Shown here: positions 41,402-50,050 of the stretch, in pieces
Layout: the number at the start of each line of letters is the position of its first letter
Numbering within the stretch: the first letter of the stretch is position 1
Source: Solibacillus silvestris_B
Lineage (GTDB): Bacteria; Bacillota; Bacilli; Bacillales_A; Planococcaceae
NCBI RefSeq assembly: GCF_051967575.1
Contig: NZ_JBQCJW010000024.1
Location: 1-52,725, forward strand
Reading direction: 5' to 3'
DNA length: 52,725 bases
Made by a program: the position numbers and the translations under genes
The notes under the pieces: generated by a model
Database searches by the model: none
Seen by the model: the letters and a program-made list of their open reading frames with translations, nothing else
Told to the model about the DNA's origin: nothing

Positions 41402-42268
41402 TTATGCAAGTGGATTTCGTTCCCCTAACATACGTACTACATATACTTCCTCGCAAAAACCGCGCAGCCCATTGTAAATGCGGCTGACACGCGCCTCATT
41501 TTCCACTAATCCAAATACTGTCGGACCGCTGCCGCTCATTAAAACGGCATCCGCTCCAAAGCGCTGCATTTGTTCTTTAATCGTAATCACTTCTGGATGC
41601 AGCTTAAATGTTACAGTTTCCAAAACATTTCCAAGTGAAGCACACATTAATTCGTAATCATTCGTTTCTATTGCCCGTATCATTTGCTTTGTATTAGGAT
41701 GCTGCAATCCTTCTATATTTAATCCGCCATACACATCTGCTGTAGAAACTCCGATTTTCGGCTTTGCTAATACGACCCAGCAAGTTGGAGGCGCTTGTAA
41801 TTCTTCAACTTGCTCCCCTCGTCCTGTAGCCAATGCCGTACCGCCATATACGCAAAATGACACATCCGAACCGATTTTTGCCCCGTGCTTTGCTAGCTCG
41901 TCCAACGACAGGTTTAAATTCCAAAGTTCGTTCAGCCCGCGCAATGTAGCTGCTGCATCACTGCTCCCGCCGGCTAAACCTGCCGCTATCGGAATTTGCT
42001 TTTCGATGGAAATCGTGACTCCTTCTTTAATGCCGTATGTACTTTTTATTAGCTCTGCTGCTTGATATGCAAAATTCCTTTGGTCATCCGGAACAAAATT
42101 ATCTGTCGAAACAATTTTGATTTGGCCATCTGCACGCGATTCCAGTCCGATTCGATCCGCTAAATCGACTGTCGTCATAATCATTTCCACTTCATGGTAA
42201 TTGTCAGGACGTTTATAAAGCACATCAAGGGTTAAATTGATTTTTGCGGGTGCTTTTACATATAACAT
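41402..42268 (-). CDS. ispE: 4-diphosphocytidyl-2-C-methyl-D-erythritol kinase
   Basis: Fourth step of the MEP isoprenoid pathway. GHMP kinase: ATP loop PIAAGLAGGSSDAAA (residues 93-107), catalytic Lys9 in KAPAKINL and Asp135 in GSDVSF, C-terminal MSGSGPTVFGL. 288 aa. ATG with GGAGG 8 nt upstream. In B. subtilis it also lies between sspF and purR. Confidence 0.96.
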   Translation of the reverse strand: MLYVKAPAKINLTLDVLYKRPDNYHEVEMIMTTVDLADRIGLESRADGQIKIVSTDNFVPDDQRNFAYQAAELIKSTYGIKEGVTISIEKQIPIAAGLAGGSSDAAATLRGLNELWNLNLSLDELAKHGAKIGSDVSFCVYGGTALATGRGEQVEELQAPPTCWVVLAKPKIGVSTADVYGGLNIEGLQHPNTKQMIRAIETNDYELMCASLGNVLETVTFKLHPEVITIKEQMQRFGADAVLMSGSGPTVFGLVENEARVSRIYNGLRGFCEEVYVVRMLGERNPLA

Positions 42269-42442
42269 TGAATATTCCTCCTACTATATAAGGCACGCAT
42301 ATATGCAAATACGCGATTTAAATTCTAATGTTCCTATTTTACCATACGGAGGCCGCGTATTATGCAAGAAAGCTTTCACTTTTCTTTGCAATTTACTGCT
42401 CATACAACGCATTTTTCTCAGCTGAATGGTAAATTAAAATAA

Positions 42443-42472
42443 CACCACCGTAAGCGGATGCCTACGATGGTG
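42443..42472 (-). terminator. sspF terminator
   Basis: 10-bp stem with one G-U pair (42443-42452 with 42463-42472) followed by TTATTTTAA on the minus strand, 17 bp after the sspF stop. Confidence 0.82.
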
Positions 42473-42489
42473 CCATCTTTTGCGTCAAC

Positions 42490-42681
42490 TTATTTTTGGT
42501 TGTGTTGCCTTGATTGTTCAGCCAGGCTTTCCTGCGCCATTTCAACCGCACGCTTCACCATGTTTCCTGCATCACGGGCTTTAATACCGCCCCAGCCCTC
42601 ACGTTGAACTACGTCATAAAATCCAAGTTCTTTTGCAATCTCTTCCTTTAGACGACTCGACATGATTTTTTGTCTTGCCAT
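42490..42681 (-). CDS. sspF: Small acid-soluble spore protein, alpha/beta type (SspF)
   Basis: 63-aa forespore DNA-binding protein that protects spore DNA. It has the alpha/beta SASP blocks LKEEIAKELGFYDVV and GWGGIKARDAGNMVKRAVE. The usual germination-protease site is not obvious, as is true of the SspF subgroup. ATG 42681 has GGAGG 8 nt upstream; the longer frame upstream runs through the promoter and veg terminator and is not real. A sigma-G promoter is present. Confidence 0.93.
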   Translation of the reverse strand: MARQKIMSSRLKEEIAKELGFYDVVQREGWGGIKARDAGNMVKRAVEMAQESLAEQSRQHNQK

Positions 42682-42711
42682 GCAAAAAACCTCCTTTTTC
42701 GTTGACGCTTT

Positions 42712-42740
42712 TAGCATGTGCAAAAAATAAAAAAACACTC
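42712..42740 (-). promoter_or_regulatory. sigma-G promoter of sspF
   Basis: Minus strand: -35 GAGTG (42736-42740), 17-bp spacer, -10 CATGCTA (42712-42718). The -10 fits the sigma-G consensus exactly and the -35 at four of five positions. The -35 is part of the veg terminator hairpin. Confidence 0.6.
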
Positions 42741-42762
42741 ACTTATAATGAGCGCTTTTTTT
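42728..42762 (-). terminator. veg terminator
   Basis: Minus strand: AAAAAAGCGCTCA / TGAGTGTTTTTT hairpin with two G-U pairs and a 7-nt loop, A-run pairing with the T-run, 27 bp after the veg stop. Confidence 0.75.
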
Positions 42763-42789
42763 AAAATATTAAAATAAGTACTAGAAAAA

Positions 42790-43047
42790 CTATTTGATGG
42801 TAGCTACAGCATCATCTAAAAAAGTAATCTCTACTGCTTCGGTAAGTATATCTGTGTAACTGTAAGAAACGCGCTTGCACGCATTATCTTCTTGCTTTAG
42901 TTCAATGACGAACACTGCATGATAAGTGTCACTTAAGACGCCTTCGCATTCAATTGTTTTCTTGCGACCACCATTTGCTTTTAATTGCAAACGTTTACCT
43001 AAATGACTATCTAATGACTTTTTAATGTCTGCTAACGTTTTTGGCAT
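42790..43047 (-). CDS. veg: Veg protein
   Basis: 85-aa protein of the Veg family (MPKTLADIKKSLDSHLGKRL, LKANGGRKKTIECEGVLSDTY, RVSYSYTDILTE), an Sm-like small barrel. In B. subtilis Veg stimulates biofilm matrix genes by interfering with SinR and is made from one of the strongest vegetative promoters. ATG 43047 has GAGGTG 9 nt upstream; a GTG four codons earlier overlaps that site. Two cysteines (ECEG, NACK) are present. Confidence 0.95.
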   Translation of the reverse strand: MPKTLADIKKSLDSHLGKRLQLKANGGRKKTIECEGVLSDTYHAVFVIELKQEDNACKRVSYSYTDILTEAVEITFLDDAVATIK

Positions 43048-43072
43048 TTTCGCATACACCTCACTGTAAAAT

Positions 43073-43101
43073 AGTATACCATGATGTAATTAAAATGTCA
43101 A
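43073..43101 (-). promoter_or_regulatory. veg promoter (strong sigma-A)
   Basis: Minus strand: -35 TTGACA (43096-43101), 17-bp spacer ending TGG, -10 TATACT (43073-43078). Near-consensus, as for the classic B. subtilis veg promoter. Confidence 0.85.
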
Positions 43102-43185
43102 TAAAATATAATATTTTATCACCGCTATACAAAGTCGTCAACTTTTTTCTAAAGTTTTTTTGAATTTTTTAGTCCTAAATTCACA

Positions 43186-44073
43186 TTATTGTCGAACACA
43201 AAAATTTGGATACAAGCAATCGGATAATTTACCAAATTCTTGAATTGTCAGTGTTTCACCACGGCGAGCTGGGTCGATTCCTGCCTCTTCAAGCGCCTGA
43301 ACGATACGTTCTTTATTTTGCTTGCCATTCACAAGCCCATTTTGCAAATTGTTTAAAATTGTTTTACGGCGTTGCGCAAACGAGGCGCGTGACACTTCGA
43401 ATAAGAAATCCTCATCGATTACCTTTACTGGCGGTGTCTCATGCTTTATTAATCGAATAACAGCTGAATCCACATTAGGCTGTGGCATAAATACAGTTTT
43501 TGGAACGACCATCGCAATTTCGGCGGTTACATAATATTGAATCGCAATCGATAACGAACCATATGCTTTCGTACCTGGTTTTGCCGTAATGCGATCGGCC
43601 ACTTCCTTTTGCATCATGACTACAAAGCCGCGAATCGGCAAACGGTCATTTAAGAGCTTCATTAAAATCGGTGTTGTTACATAGTAAGGCAAGTTCGCTA
43701 CAACCATAATATCTTCAATACCTGGCATTTCTTCTGCAATCACTTTCGCTACATCTGCTTTTAAAATATCTGAATGCACTATTTTCACATTATCATAAGG
43801 GCTTAGCGTATCTTCCAGCACAGGCAATAGGCGTTGATCTATTTCAAATGATACTACTTTTTTCGCATCCCGCGCTAAATGCTCTGTCAATGCGCCAATA
43901 CCAGGACCGACTTCAATCGCCCCGCTATTTTCCGTTAAGCTTGCATGGCTGACGATATTGCGTAATATATTCGGATCAATCAAGAAATTTTGACCTAAAC
44001 TCTTTTTAAACGAAAATCCGTATTTCTCTAAAATTTCCTTCGTACGAATCGGTGTCGCGATGTCTTTATGCAT
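43186..44073 (-). CDS. ksgA: 16S rRNA dimethyladenosine transferase
   Basis: Dimethylates two adjacent adenosines in the 16S helix 45 loop; loss gives kasugamycin resistance. SAM-binding IEVGPGIGALT, acidic FEID, and the catalytic NLPYYVTTP motif, with a C-terminal helical domain. 295 aa. ATG with GGAGG 6 nt upstream; overlaps rnmV by 8 bp. In B. subtilis yabG lies between ksgA and veg; here the 138-bp gap has no gene. No clear terminator after it. Confidence 0.96.
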   Translation of the reverse strand: MHKDIATPIRTKEILEKYGFSFKKSLGQNFLIDPNILRNIVSHASLTENSGAIEVGPGIGALTEHLARDAKKVVSFEIDQRLLPVLEDTLSPYDNVKIVHSDILKADVAKVIAEEMPGIEDIMVVANLPYYVTTPILMKLLNDRLPIRGFVVMMQKEVADRITAKPGTKAYGSLSIAIQYYVTAEIAMVVPKTVFMPQPNVDSAVIRLIKHETPPVKVIDEDFLFEVSRASFAQRRKTILNNLQNGLVNGKQNKERIVQALEEAGIDPARRGETLTIQEFGKLSDCLYPNFCVRQ

Positions 44074-44629
44074 GCGTATCCTCCTGATCTAATTGCGAAA
44101 TTGCTTCTGCAAACTGCTCGATTGTTATTTGAAACATTCTCAATCGTTTATGCAGCTGTTTGCCGTTTGTCATTCCAATATTTAAAATTTCACCTAGCTG
44201 GTCGCGTCGCTTTTTGGATTGCGGGTGGCCGATCAGTTTGGCTGTCATTAAATCTTCAAGTGTAATTTTTTCTTCAATTTGGGAATCCGCCAATGTATAA
44301 ACATTGCTTAATGCTTCACGGATATCCTCATCATTTGCGTGTTCAATCCCTAAACCTTTACCGTTTTTGGCAATTGTTTTTGCCTTTACTAAAAACGCAT
44401 GCTTCACACCTGGTATCCGCTCTTCTATAATGGCGCGAATGCGACGGCCCGGGTAATCAGGGTCCGTAAATACAATGACGCCTCGCTTCTTTTGTGCATG
44501 TGCAATCCGGCGCAATACTTCATCTGAAACTGCGGAGCCATTCGTTTCAATCGTATCCGCCCCTGTTGCACGTTTAATTGCTGTTGTATCGTCTTTTCCT
44601 TCTACAACAATAATCTCTTGTATATCCAA
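44066..44629 (-). CDS. rnmV: Ribonuclease M5
   Basis: Matures 5S rRNA. TOPRIM domain: IIVVEGKDDT (residues 5-14) and FTDPDYPGRRIR with the acidic metal ligands; the C-terminal NGKQLHKRLRMFQ block is typical. TTG 44629 was chosen because GAGGA lies 7 nt upstream and the product (187 aa) then starts MDIQEIIVVEG, like B. subtilis M5. The frame continues 23 codons upstream to a GTG, but that stretch contains a likely extended -10 (TGGTAAAAT, 44664-44669) and has no counterpart. Confidence 0.93.
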   Translation of the reverse strand: MDIQEIIVVEGKDDTTAIKRATGADTIETNGSAVSDEVLRRIAHAQKKRGVIVFTDPDYPGRRIRAIIEERIPGVKHAFLVKAKTIAKNGKGLGIEHANDEDIREALSNVYTLADSQIEEKITLEDLMTAKLIGHPQSKKRRDQLGEILNIGMTNGKQLHKRLRMFQITIEQFAEAISQLDQEDTHA

Positions 44630-44748
44630 GAAACGTTCCTCATTTCTAACATAGTCTTTCGCTATTTTACCATAGAATGTGTCTTGATACTTCAACACAT
44701 GATTTGTGAGGAAGAAAAGAATTTATAATTTCCTTTAGTACGAAAAGA

Positions 44749-44783
44749 AGCTTCCCCGCCAGCAGTCAACAAGCGAGAAAGCT
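44749..44783 (-). terminator. Terminator after the YabE-like gene
   Basis: 11-bp stem with two G-U pairs (44749-44759 with 44773-44783) followed by TCTTTT on the minus strand, about 90 bp after the stop. Confidence 0.65.
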
Positions 44784-44874
44784 ATTATACATTTTGGAAG
44801 ATGCCATTGTTTCAGTCCGATGCTTTAGCGTTCTACTTAAATAAAGCAGGGTTAAAAACAACAGCACATATAAA

Positions 44875-46074
44875 TCATTTTAATACTTTAATGCGAACTT
44901 TTTTACGCCCCCAGCTATATGCTTCGGATTTTGTCGGCATTAAAATATCGATTTTATTCCCTTTGATCGCACCGCCTGTATCGCCTGCTACAGCATGGCC
45001 ATAGCCTTCTACCCATACTTTTGTGCCTAATGGTATGATGCTTGGATCAACCGCGATCAGCTTCAATTCCGGATTTGCGCGCAGGTTAATACCTGCCGCC
45101 GAAATACCTGAGCAGCCTGCACAATATGGTGTATATGCTGTCGCTTCTACGTAAAATTCTTTCCCCGAAGCCGGTTCACCGGAACGGGAAACGCTTGCAG
45201 TGACAACTTTTGTACCTACAGATACGACTTCTGTTTTCGGTTCTTCCAATACTTTTTCGGAAGCCACCTTTTTCGATACGACTTTACCGTTCTCTTTTAC
45301 GATACTGTACGTACGCTCCACTTTACCCTTTTTACCTTCTGTTACAACTTTTTCTTTACCCTTCAATAAAGAAGAATCATTTTTCTTTTCAATTGCGAAA
45401 TCTACTGATTCTTCCACTACATCGGTAACCTTTTCTACGCGAACAACTGCGATTTTATCATTTGGGGTGATAACATACTCCAAATCTTTGTCGACCCGAT
45501 CAGATTCGTCTAACTGAATCTCTTGTTGTTTTAAAAAGTTAGCGACCGTAGTCGAAGTGGACCATACTTGTCTCTTCTCTAAGCCATCGACAAGCGTTAA
45601 CTGAAACGCCTTTTGAATATCGATTTTGTTATCTGCTCCTACTTCTGTATCCAAGCTTTGTGATACAAGATCATGCTCTGTTACTTCAATATTTGCTTCT
45701 TCCAAAATGTTCTTCACTACATTTTCAGTTGTCCAAACTTTTGACTGACTTCCATCAACTGAAATTACTACTTCTTTTGCCTGTTCCCATTTGATTGACA
45801 TTCCACTATCAATCTTGGTACTCAGTGAGGGTGATACTTTATCATACTTCGTTAAATCTATATTCTGAGCTGCTAAAAGCTCATCAACCGTAGTTGCGTG
45901 TGTGTAAACTTTTGATGTCTCACCGTTCGCAGTAAACATAACGGGAGTTTTCGTCCCATGGTAAAGAACGAATGCAATTACAGAAACAAACAGGACTACT
46001 GATATAATTCGGACTCCTGTTTGCTTATTCCTCAATGATCCTAAGAACTGGCTTTTCATGGAATGATTTGACAT
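44875..46074 (-). CDS. yabE: YabE-like cell-wall protein (DUF348-G5-3D)
   Basis: 399 aa. One N-terminal membrane/signal segment (about residues 22-40), then three ubiquitin-like DUF348 repeats (about 50-230, THATTVDELLAAQNI-type), a G5 domain (about 235-310) and a C-terminal 3D domain (about 312-399: EATAYTP, AVDPSIIPLGTKVWVEGYG, AGDTGGAIKGNKIDI). The 3D fold is a lytic-transglycosylase-like module found in resuscitation-promoting and Sps proteins, so a peptidoglycan-remodelling role outside the membrane is likely. GGAGG 10 nt before the ATG. A fully consensus promoter drives it. Confidence 0.9.
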   Translation of the reverse strand: MSNHSMKSQFLGSLRNKQTGVRIISVVLFVSVIAFVLYHGTKTPVMFTANGETSKVYTHATTVDELLAAQNIDLTKYDKVSPSLSTKIDSGMSIKWEQAKEVVISVDGSQSKVWTTENVVKNILEEANIEVTEHDLVSQSLDTEVGADNKIDIQKAFQLTLVDGLEKRQVWSTSTTVANFLKQQEIQLDESDRVDKDLEYVITPNDKIAVVRVEKVTDVVEESVDFAIEKKNDSSLLKGKEKVVTEGKKGKVERTYSIVKENGKVVSKKVASEKVLEEPKTEVVSVGTKVVTASVSRSGEPASGKEFYVEATAYTPYCAGCSGISAAGINLRANPELKLIAVDPSIIPLGTKVWVEGYGHAVAGDTGGAIKGNKIDILMPTKSEAYSWGRKKVRIKVLK

Positions 46075-46104
46075 GAAAATAACGCCTCCTTAATACAAAG
46101 TTGG

Positions 46105-46133
46105 ATTATACGGGCTAGTTTTCGTACTGTCAA
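46105..46133 (-). promoter_or_regulatory. Consensus sigma-A promoter of the YabE-like gene
   Basis: Minus strand: TTGACA (46128-46133), 17-bp spacer, TATAAT (46105-46110). Both hexamers perfect, about 30 bp before the ATG. Confidence 0.85.
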
Positions 46134-46318
46134 TAGAAATGAATTTCCGAAAAATTATATATTTTATTCAAACTAGTGACACAACTAGTATTGGAGGCGA
46201 AATTAAACTTTAAACATTATTGAAAATTTTTTAGGCGAAAAAAATAAATGCAATATAAATTCCTCAAAATTCAGCATGGCAATTCCAAATTATTTTGTTC
46301 ACCATTTACTTCATTTTT

Positions 46319-47095
46319 TTATTGCTCTATTTTGAAAAAGCGCTTTGCATTTTCAGTCGTTTTATACGCTACTTCCTCCACCGGCAATTCTTTCAAACGA
46401 GCAATTTCCTCAGCGACCAACGTAACAAAAGCTGGTTCGTTTCGCTTGCCCCGATATGGATGTGGTGCTAAATATGGTGCATCCGTTTCAATCAATATAT
46501 GCTCCAGCGGAATTTCGGCCGCTACCTCTTTCGGCTGACGTGCATTTTTAAATGTGACAGGTCCTCCAAGACTAATCATAAAGTTCATGTTTATGCATTC
46601 ATATGCTGTTTCAACACTCCCGCCAAAACAATGCATAATACCGCCAACTGATGCCGCATTTTCCTCTTTCAAAATGCGTACGACGTCTCCTGTTGCATCA
46701 CGGTTATGAATAATAATTGGCAAATCCAATTTTTGCGCTAAATGAATTTGCTTCCGGAACCAATGCTGCTGCACATCTTTCGGTGATTTATCCCAATAAT
46801 AATCCAGTCCTGTCTCCCCGATTCCGACTACTTTCGGGTGCGCTGCAAGCTGTTCAATCCATGCTAAATATTCATCTGTACAATCAATCGCATCTACTGG
46901 ATGCCAGCCAATGACTGCATAAATGAAATCATAATCCTCTGCAAGCTGCATTGCGCGTTCAATCGTTTTTTTATCAAAGCCGATTACAACCATCTTCTCT
47001 ACTTTTGCAGCAATTGCCCGATCGATTACATCCTGTAAATCCTCGTTATACTGATCTGCGTTTAAATGGACATGTGTATCGATATATGTGCTCAT
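46319..47095 (-). CDS. tatD: TatD-family metal-dependent deoxyribonuclease
   Basis: 258-aa TIM-barrel hydrolase. Metal ligands are visible in DTHVHLN (HxH), GETGLDYYW (Glu), IIIHNRDA and IMHCFGG (His) and ETDAPYL (Asp). TatD proteins are 3'-5' exonucleases. The place between metG and yabE matches B. subtilis yabD. ATG 47095 was chosen with AGGAG 8 nt upstream; the ATG two codons earlier is too close to it. No clear terminator was found downstream. Confidence 0.94.
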   Translation of the reverse strand: MSTYIDTHVHLNADQYNEDLQDVIDRAIAAKVEKMVVIGFDKKTIERAMQLAEDYDFIYAVIGWHPVDAIDCTDEYLAWIEQLAAHPKVVGIGETGLDYYWDKSPKDVQQHWFRKQIHLAQKLDLPIIIHNRDATGDVVRILKEENAASVGGIMHCFGGSVETAYECINMNFMISLGGPVTFKNARQPKEVAAEIPLEHILIETDAPYLAPHPYRGKRNEPAFVTLVAEEIARLKELPVEEVAYKTTENAKRFFKIEQ

Positions 47096-47307
47096 TATCA
47101 TTTCTCCTATCGTGTATTGTACTCATTGTTAATATTTCTTAGTTTTCAGAATCATTACATATAAATTACAAAACTTTGCCGATTTGTCATTTGAACTATA
47201 TAAAAAACTGTTATTACAACTAAACACCTAATAATTTTCCTTTTATAACCACCTAAAAGTTATGCTAATATACTTTTTGTAAAATACTATTGTATAAATA
47301 ATGAAAA

Positions 47308-47338
47308 AGTCTGCTGAACACTCCTTGTCCAACAGACT
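47308..47338 (-). terminator. metG terminator
   Basis: 9-bp stem with one G-U pair (47308-47316 with 47330-47338) followed by TTTTTC on the minus strand, 10 bp after the metG stop. Confidence 0.85.
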
Positions 47339-47347
47339 CTTTACGAA

Positions 47348-49309
47348 TTACTTCACTTGTGCGCCGTTCGTTAATTTCGGATCAACAGTGGCCAATGTTA
47401 ATACACCATCATGCGAGCCCGCTAAAATCATACCTTCAGATAGCTCACCGCGCAATGTAACAGGCTTCAAGTTTGCAACGACAATTACTTTTTTGCCGAT
47501 TAATTCTTCTGGTTTGTAATGCTCTGCAATACCTGATACGACTTGGCGTTGCTCATAGCCCAAGTCCAGTTGAAGCTTCAATAATTTCTTTGCTTTTGCC
47601 ACTGGTTCACATGCTAAAACCGTTGCAACACGCAAATCTACTTTCATAAAATCATCAATAGTAATTTCCTCTGTTTGTGGAGCTTCCACAGAGACTGTTT
47701 CTTCTTGTTCAGAAGTTTTTACAGAGCTTTGCATCTGTTCGCGGATATATGCCACTTCGACTTCCACATCGAGTCGAGGGAAGATTGGTGTACCCTTTTC
47801 TACAACTTTAATATTTTGTGGAATAATATTGCCGAATGTTTCAATCGTGTCCCATGCTAATAATTTCTCATCAAGGCCTAATTGTTCAATAATTTGCTTT
47901 GGAGCGTTTGTCATGAAAGGTTGAACCATGACTGCAATATGTCGTAAACTTTCTGCCAAATTATTCATTACAGCAGCCAACTTCGGTTTATCCGCTTCAT
48001 CCTTTGCCAATACCCACGGAGATGTTTCATCAATATATTTATTTGTGCGTGATACAAGTGTCCATAATTCAGAAAGTACGACACTAAATTGCATTTTATC
48101 CATACTTTCTTCATATTTAACACGTACATTTTCAGCATGTTCTTTTAATGCCGCATCATATTCAGTTTCCTGTAAATTTTCAGTAGGAATGATTCCAGAG
48201 AAATATTTATTCATCATTGAAACTGTTCGGTTTAAAAGGTTTCCTAAGTCGTTTGCCAAATCAAAGTTTGTACGCTCAACGAATGATTCCGGTGAAAATA
48301 CGCCATCTTGACCAAATGGCAGCTCACGCAATAGGAAATAGCGTGTTGCATCCAATCCGTATCGCTCGATTAACATTTCCGGATACACAACATTGCCTTT
48401 AGATTTCGACATTTTGCCATCTTTCATCATAATGAAACCATGCGCAAAAATTTTCTTCGGCAATGGCAAGTCCAATGCCATTAAGAAAATTGGCCAATAA
48501 ATTGTGTGGAAGCGGACGATATCTTTCCCAACTACATGGACATCTGCTGGCCAGTATTTATTAAACAGCTCTTCATTGTCCGAGCCATAGCCTAAAGATG
48601 TAATATAGTTTGATAATGCATCAACCCAAACATAAATGACATGCTTAGGATTTCCAGGAACTTTAATCCCCCAGTCAAAAGATGTGCGTGATACGGATAA
48701 ATCCTCTAGCCCTGGTTTAATAAAGTTGTTAATCATTTCGTTTTTACGAGATTCCGGCTCGATAAATTCTAAATTATTTTCGTAATAAGCAAGTAATCGA
48801 CCAGCATATTTTTTCATATTAAAGAAGTAAGATTCTTCTTTGACCTTTTGAACATCCCGGCCACAATCCGGGCACTTTCCATCGACTAATTGCGTCTCAG
48901 TATAGTAAGACTCACAAGGTACACAATAAAGCCCTTCATATTCGCCTTTATAAATGTCGCCATTGTCCAAAAACTTTTGGAAAATTTTCTCTACCGCATC
49001 TGTATGGCGCTTTTCGGTAGTTTGAATAAAGTCATTATAGGAAATATCCATAGTATTCCATAATTTTTTAGCGCCTTCCGCAATTTCATTCACATAATCT
49101 TGCGGATCCATTCCTGATTCTTGCGCTTTTTCCTGGATTTTCTGACCATGTTCATCCATACCAGTTAAAAAACGTACGTCGAAACCTTTTAAACGCTTGT
49201 ACCGTGCAATTGCATCTGATGCAACCGTTGTATACGCTGTACCAATGTGGAACTTGCCACTTGGATAATAAATTGGGGTTGTTATATAGAATGTTTGTTT
49301 TTCACTCAC
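47348..49309 (-). CDS. metG: Methionyl-tRNA synthetase
   Basis: Charges elongator and initiator tRNA-Met. Class I: HIGT (residues 21-24, the HIGH motif) and KMSKS (299-303). One zinc knuckle C129-x-x-C132 ... C146-x-x-C149. The C-terminal ~105 residues form the EMAP/Trbp111-type tRNA-binding dimerisation domain (DDFMKVDLRVATVLA). 653 aa. Start GTG with GGAGG 7 nt upstream. Divergent from abrB. No T-box or S-box recognised upstream. Confidence 0.97.
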   Translation of the reverse strand: MSEKQTFYITTPIYYPSGKFHIGTAYTTVASDAIARYKRLKGFDVRFLTGMDEHGQKIQEKAQESGMDPQDYVNEIAEGAKKLWNTMDISYNDFIQTTEKRHTDAVEKIFQKFLDNGDIYKGEYEGLYCVPCESYYTETQLVDGKCPDCGRDVQKVKEESYFFNMKKYAGRLLAYYENNLEFIEPESRKNEMINNFIKPGLEDLSVSRTSFDWGIKVPGNPKHVIYVWVDALSNYITSLGYGSDNEELFNKYWPADVHVVGKDIVRFHTIYWPIFLMALDLPLPKKIFAHGFIMMKDGKMSKSKGNVVYPEMLIERYGLDATRYFLLRELPFGQDGVFSPESFVERTNFDLANDLGNLLNRTVSMMNKYFSGIIPTENLQETEYDAALKEHAENVRVKYEESMDKMQFSVVLSELWTLVSRTNKYIDETSPWVLAKDEADKPKLAAVMNNLAESLRHIAVMVQPFMTNAPKQIIEQLGLDEKLLAWDTIETFGNIIPQNIKVVEKGTPIFPRLDVEVEVAYIREQMQSSVKTSEQEETVSVEAPQTEEITIDDFMKVDLRVATVLACEPVAKAKKLLKLQLDLGYEQRQVVSGIAEHYKPEELIGKKVIVVANLKPVTLRGELSEGMILAGSHDGVLTLATVDPKLTNGAQVK

Positions 49310-49345
49310 GAAAGTGCCTCCATTTGTTTGTTAAGTATATTCTTT

Positions 49346-49374
49346 ATTCTAACGAAGTACGAAATTTGTTTCAA
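49346..49374 (-). promoter_or_regulatory. metG promoter
   Basis: Minus strand: -35 TTGAAA (49369-49374), 17-bp spacer, -10 TAGAAT (49346-49351), each one mismatch from consensus. Confidence 0.65.
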
Positions 49375-49547
49375 TGAAAGTTTATTGGAATTCCTACATG
49401 TCGAAAAGTTGAAACAAAAGTTGGGAATTTATTAAAGCTTTTTGACTATTAAAAATATTTTATAGTAAATATTTTTTATAAATTCATCCCATAGTACAAA
49501 TATGACAAAAAAGTTCCTAAAATGAAGAAAATATGAATGCTAAATAA

Positions 49548-49576
49548 TTGACGTATATGGTATTAGTTGGTATGAT
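49548..49576 (+). promoter_or_regulatory. abrB promoter
   Basis: Plus strand: -35 TTGACG (49548-49553), 17-bp spacer ending TGG, -10 TATGAT (49571-49576). Confidence 0.75.
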
Positions 49577-49597
49577 TTTAAATAGACACGGATTGAA

Positions 49598-49614
49598 TGT
49601 CGAATTTTGACGAA
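49598..49614 (+). promoter_or_regulatory. Tandem Spo0A boxes in the abrB leader
   Basis: TGTCGAA (49598-49604) and TGACGAA (49608-49614), exactly 10 bp apart on the plus strand and about 22-38 bp downstream of the -10. B. subtilis abrB has the same arrangement, through which Spo0A~P represses it. Confidence 0.8.
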
Positions 49615-49650
49615 TTTAAACAACTTTTTGATATAGGAGGAAATATTAAT

Positions 49651-49929
49651 ATGAAATCAACAGGTATCGTACGAAAAGTAGATGAATTAGGACGTGTAGT
49701 AATCCCTATCGAATTACGCCGTACATTAGGCATTGCTGAAAAAGATGCTTTAGAAATTTACGTGGATGATGACAAAATCATCTTAAAAAAATATATGCCT
49801 AACATGACATGTGCAGTTACTGGTGAAGTTTCTGATGAAAACATGCGTTTAGTAGGCGGAAAATTAATTTTATCCGCTGAAGGTGCAGAAACATTAATGA
49901 AAGAAATCCAAAATAACTTAAAAAAATAA
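49651..49929 (+). CDS. abrB: Transition-state regulator AbrB
   Basis: 92-aa repressor of stationary-phase and biofilm genes during growth. N-terminal swapped-hairpin DNA-binding domain (MKSTGIVRKVDELGRVVIPIEL) and C-terminal multimerisation part (TCAVTGEVSDEN, LSAEGAETLMKEI). ATG 49651 has GGAGG 9 nt upstream; the frame stays open upstream to 49597, but that part covers the Spo0A boxes and is leader. Confidence 0.97.
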   Translation: MKSTGIVRKVDELGRVVIPIELRRTLGIAEKDALEIYVDDDKIILKKYMPNMTCAVTGEVSDENMRLVGGKLILSAEGAETLMKEIQNNLKK

Positions 49930-49964
49930 ATTTGCTGCTTATTTAATTGCTATCAAAAATAAAA

Positions 49965-49997
49965 AATCAAGAGTTTCGATAATACGCACTCTTGATT
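49965..49997 (-). terminator. Terminator for the thiWYXZ transcript
   Basis: 10-bp stem AATCAAGAGT/ACTCTTGATT (49965-49974 with 49988-49997). T-rich only on the minus strand (TTTTATTTTT), so it ends transcripts coming from thiW. Confidence 0.7.
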
Positions 49998-50001
49998 GAA
50001 T

Positions 50002-50044
50002 AAAGGGAAATCAAAAATCTACGTTAGACTTTTGATTTCCCTTT
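50002..50044. terminator. abrB terminator (second hairpin)
   Basis: 15-bp stem (50002-50016 with 50030-50044) with a plus-strand T-run at its end; also T-rich on the minus strand. Serves abrB and possibly thiW. Confidence 0.8.
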
Positions 50045-50050
50045 TTTGTG

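Noticed and set aside
49310..49500. T-box or S-box leader for metG
   Set aside because: No conserved T-box or S-box sequence was found; only a sigma-A promoter is supported.
49597..49650. Longer AbrB starting 18 codons upstream
   Set aside because: That stretch carries the tandem Spo0A boxes and leader; the ATG at 49651 has the ribosome site and family start.
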